Shown here one piece after another: positions 61,735 through 64,000 of a stretch of 64,000 nucleotides of DNA (position 1 is its first letter; every line of letters starts with the position of its first letter). Both the position numbers and the translations under genes were made by a program. The DNA lies in the NCBI RefSeq assembly GCF_014534685.1, contig NZ_JACVVX010000003.1:1-64000 (forward strand), in the 5' to 3' direction. Origin of the DNA: Oryzicola mucosus (GTDB lineage: Bacteria; Pseudomonadota; Alphaproteobacteria; Rhizobiales; Rhizobiaceae). Below the pieces are notes generated by a model. It was not told where the DNA came from and did not search any database. It saw only the letters and a list, made by a program, of their open reading frames with translations.

Positions 61735-62673
61735 ATGCGCATCATATCCAAGTTGTTGATCGGAACGGCGGTTGCCGCCCTTCTCGCTGCACCGGCTTCT
61801 GCCAAGGATCTCGAGAAGATCGGCATTTCCGTCGGCTTGCTCGGCAATCCATTCTTCGTCGCCACCATCAAGGGCATTGAGGACGCTGCCAAGAAGATCA
61901 ACCCGAACGTGCAGGTCACCTCGGTTTCGGCCGACTACGACCTCAACAAGCAGGTCAGCCAGATCGACAGCTTCATCGCTGCCGGCGTCGACATCATCAT
62001 GCTGAACGCAGTTGACGCCAAGGCCATTGCGCCTGCGGTGAAGAAGGCGCAGGACGCAGGTGTCGTGGTCGCGGCCTTCGACGTGTCGGCTCCCGGCGCT
62101 GATGTCACGGTCATGACCAACAACGTCAAGGCCGGCGAAGAAGCCTGCAAGTACATCGTCGACAAGCTTGGCGGTAAGGGCGACGTGGTCATCATCAACG
62201 GCCCGGCATCCTCGTCGATCCTCGACCGCGTGCAGGGTTGCAAGGACGCTCTCGCCAAGGCTCCCGACATCAAGATCCTGTCGGATGACCAGAACGGTCA
62301 AGGCTCGCGCGAAGGCGGACTTGCCGTCATGCAGGGCCTGCTGACCCGTTTCGACAAGATCGACGCGGTCTTCGCCATCAACGATCCTACCGGCATCGGT
62401 GCGGAATTGGCTGCCAAGCAGCTCAACCGCAGCGAGTTCTTCATCACCGCCGTGGATGGCGCGCCGGACATCGAAAAGTCGCTCGCTAGCGGCACCTCAA
62501 TGATCAAGGCGTCTGCGTCGCAGGATCCCTACACCATGGCCGGACAGGCCTTGCAACTGGGCGTCGACGTGCTGAACGGCAAGAAGCCGGCCGAGGCGAC
62601 CGTGCTGCTCGACCCGCAGCTTATCACGGCCGAAAACGTCAAGGACTACAAGGGCTGGACCGCCGCGCGCTGA
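61735..62673 (+). CDS. Sugar ABC transporter substrate-binding protein (CUT2)
   Basis: A 312-residue periplasmic protein of the RbsB type. The signal peptide ends at PASAKD (about residue 23). IGISVGLLGNPFFVATIKG and DIIMLNAVDAKAI, VVVAAFDVSAPGADV and ITAVDGAPDIEKSL are typical sugar-binding elements. AGGAGGAA lies before the ATG. It is the third transporter gene of the operon. Confidence 0.92.
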   Translation: MRIISKLLIGTAVAALLAAPASAKDLEKIGISVGLLGNPFFVATIKGIEDAAKKINPNVQVTSVSADYDLNKQVSQIDSFIAAGVDIIMLNAVDAKAIAPAVKKAQDAGVVVAAFDVSAPGADVTVMTNNVKAGEEACKYIVDKLGGKGDVVIINGPASSSILDRVQGCKDALAKAPDIKILSDDQNGQGSREGGLAVMQGLLTRFDKIDAVFAINDPTGIGAELAAKQLNRSEFFITAVDGAPDIEKSLASGTSMIKASASQDPYTMAGQALQLGVDVLNGKKPAEATVLLDPQLITAENVKDYKGWTAAR

Positions 62674-62688
62674 GTTCATCCTCCCAGG

Positions 62689-62720
62689 CCGGTTCCGCGC
62701 ACATCGCGCGGAACCGGTTT
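62689..62720 (+). terminator. 12-bp hairpin after binding-protein gene
   Basis: CCGGTTCCGCGC (62689-62700) pairs perfectly with 62706-62717 around ACATC, followed by TTT. It may be a terminator or a message-stabilising hairpin, as the next gene on the strand starts 32 bases later. Confidence 0.75.
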
Positions 62721-62751
62721 CTTCGACTGTCTCCAATTGCAGGTCCACATC

Positions 62752-63648
62752 ATGTCCAAAATCGGTGTTCACTCCTTCGTCTGGAGCGCCGGATCGTCCA
62801 AGGCCGATCTCGAAGTCGCACTCAAGAACACGCATGAGCTGGGGTACGACCTGATCGAATTCTCCTATCTCGACCCCAGGCAAGTCGATGTCTCCTGGCT
62901 CGCTGGACGTCTCAAGGAGCTTGGGCTCAACGTAGCCATTTCGATGGGCCTGCCGCCGGAAGGTGACCTGACCAGCGATGATGCGACTGTGGTGAAGAAC
63001 GGCGTCGATATCCTCGACAAGGCCGTGGAGCTGACCCGCGACCTCGGCGGCAGCAAGCTCGCCGGCATTCTCAGCTCCGCCCATGGCAAGCAGGAGCGGG
63101 CGCTGACCAAGCAGGCCTGGGACACCAGCGTCTCAGCGTTCACCGGCGTGGCCGACCGAGCCAAAACGGCGGGCGTGACGCTCAACCTCGAAGTGGTCAA
63201 TCGCTTCGAAAGCAATATGCTGAACACCGCCGCACAGGGCATGGCCTATATTGAGGATGTCGGCGCATCGAACGTATTCCTGCATCTCGACACCTTCCAT
63301 ATGAACATAGAGGAAGCCGATGTCGGGCTGGCCATTCGCCATGCGGCCGACAAGATCGGCTATGTCCATATAGGCGAAAGCCATCGCGGCTATCTCGGCA
63401 CCGGCACGATCGATTTCGCTGCTATCTTCGACGCGCTGGTAGCAATCGGCTGGGATGATTACGTCACCTTCGAATCCTTCTCATCGGCCATCGTCGATAA
63501 GGATTTGTCGGTGAAGACAGGCATCTGGCGCAATCTCTGGACCGACAATATCGCGCTTGCCAGGCACGCCCGGCAGTTCATCACCCTGGGACTGGAAACG
63601 GCGCGATTGAAGGCAGAGTTGGTGAAGACGGCGCATCGGCCCGACTGA
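62752..63648 (+). CDS. D-tagatose/D-psicose 3-epimerase-family isomerase
   Basis: A 298-residue TIM barrel. The signature LDTFHMNIEEADVG matches ketose 3-epimerases; other ligands are Glu in LNLEVVNRFE, His in YVHIGESHRG and Glu in VTFESFSS. It probably interconverts ketoses at C3 to give the kinase substrate. ATG 62752 has GCAGG upstream; a TTG at 62737 is less likely. Last gene of the DeoR operon, after a hairpin. Confidence 0.85.
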   Translation: MSKIGVHSFVWSAGSSKADLEVALKNTHELGYDLIEFSYLDPRQVDVSWLAGRLKELGLNVAISMGLPPEGDLTSDDATVVKNGVDILDKAVELTRDLGGSKLAGILSSAHGKQERALTKQAWDTSVSAFTGVADRAKTAGVTLNLEVVNRFESNMLNTAAQGMAYIEDVGASNVFLHLDTFHMNIEEADVGLAIRHAADKIGYVHIGESHRGYLGTGTIDFAAIFDALVAIGWDDYVTFESFSSAIVDKDLSVKTGIWRNLWTDNIALARHARQFITLGLETARLKAELVKTAHRPD

Positions 63649-63763
63649 GCCAGGCTTGCAACCGGCACATCGAGATAGCGGTACGGTTGCCATCAGAGGC
63701 TTTGGTCTTTGACGGTCGGGCTTCAAACTACGCTTGTTGCATTGCCTTCATGTGGAGTTGAAC

Positions 63764-64000
63764 GTGCCTGCGAAACTGGACATCAGACGCTTATTCGCCG
63801 GGGACGAGACGATTTCCGCCTTGTCAGAACTGCTTGTCGAGACGGTTGCCAGCGGCGGTTTCTGTCAGCTTCATGCATCCGTTGGCGCTTGAGACCGCGC
63901 ATGTCTTTTGGACAGGTGCGCTGGCTGCTGCGGAAAAAGGCGACCGCGTGGTACTCGGTGCGTTCGAAGGCGATCGGCTGATGGGCACCGTGAGCCTGTT
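63764..64000 (+). pseudogene. GNAT acetyltransferase with apparent frameshift (cut by window edge)
   Basis: From GTG 63764 (GGAG upstream) the frame reads VPAKLDIRRLFAGDE, then LLVETVASGG, and stops at TGA 63890-63892. The +1 frame from about 63858 continues as VSFMHPLALETAHVFWTGAL and VVLGAFEGDRLMGTVSL to the window end. The joined product looks like one GNAT N-acetyltransferase, so a base seems to be missing near 63854-63860. A sequencing error is an equally good explanation. Confidence 0.6.

Noticed and set aside
59050-62301. Very long minus-strand open frame (over 1,000 codons) opposite the ABC genes
   Set aside because: It is antisense to three well-supported transporter genes, rich in His/Arg/Asp as expected from a reverse GC-rich frame, and matches no family.
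1-64000. CRISPR array, tRNA, rRNA or prophage
   Set aside because: I saw no regularly spaced repeats, tRNA-like cloverleaf, rRNA sequence or phage structural genes, although a computed scan would be more reliable for tRNA.

Overview
The window is GC-rich and gene-dense, with short intergenic gaps and many start/stop overlaps. Its content is typical of a soil or plant-associated alphaproteobacterium of the Rhizobiales, most like Mesorhizobium, Aminobacter or other Phyllobacteriaceae. Supporting signs are the malonate matAB/matR set, a rhizobial 'host attachment' protein, many CUT2, peptide and TRAP importers each beside its own regulator, and three promoters with the alphaproteobacterial general-stress (EcfG) form. 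Genus is inference; no rRNA or tRNA gene was seen. No intact mobile element, phage gene or CRISPR array was found, only the end of an IS630-type transposase at the left edge.

Layout. 1-722: transposase tail, a 13-bp hairpin, and a stress-promoter-driven host attachment gene. 888-4621: malonyl-CoA synthetase and decarboxylase with divergent matR. 4664-11319: a LacD-type aldolase and a fused ROK/P-loop double kinase on the minus strand; on the plus strand a SorC-type regulator and a three-gene CUT2 sugar ABC importer. 11337-23621: a LacI regulator divergent from a long plus-strand sugar cluster of eleven genes (PfkB kinase, KbaZ/GatZ-like protein, Gfo/Idh/MocA oxidoreductase, TIM-barrel isomerase, alpha/beta hydrolase, pentulose-5-P epimerase-like protein, ROK kinase, SDR, GMC oxidoreductase, SDR, mannonate dehydratase). 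23618-24481: a stress-type SDR. 24724-37003: a GntR regulator, a dipeptide-type ABC importer, two hydrolases, an acyl-CoA synthetase and an M20 amidohydrolase, all in one direction. 37014-39536: a cation/proton antiporter, a small lipoprotein and an NAD(P)H:quinone oxidoreductase-like flavoprotein.

39557-47222: a minus-strand TRAP transporter with HpaI-type aldolase, amidohydrolase-like and BKACE genes, divergent from a cupin gene and an IclR regulator across a large palindrome holding two outward-facing TTGACA boxes. 47422-49600: manganese catalase (stress promoter) and fatty acid desaturase. 50113-53489: an inositol-dehydrogenase-like gene with an RpiR regulator, then an OpgC-like membrane protein. 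53583-63648: two divergent sugar operons, one with class II aldolase, FGGY kinase and HAD protein, the other with DeoR regulator, FGGY kinase, CUT2 ABC importer and a D-tagatose/psicose 3-epimerase-type isomerase. 63764-64000: the start of a GNAT acetyltransferase with an apparent frameshift.

The genes read as a series of catabolic modules, each with regulator, importer and enzymes, and seven regulator families occur (GntR twice, SorC, LacI, IclR, RpiR, DeoR). The strongest candidates for undescribed biology are the fused double kinase next to a bisphosphate-type aldolase, the oxidative sugar cluster at 14781-23621, the importer/hydrolase/CoA-ligase module at 25607-37003, and the TRAP/BKACE/aldolase operon. 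Several start codons were chosen by Shine-Dalgarno position and could differ from experimental starts.
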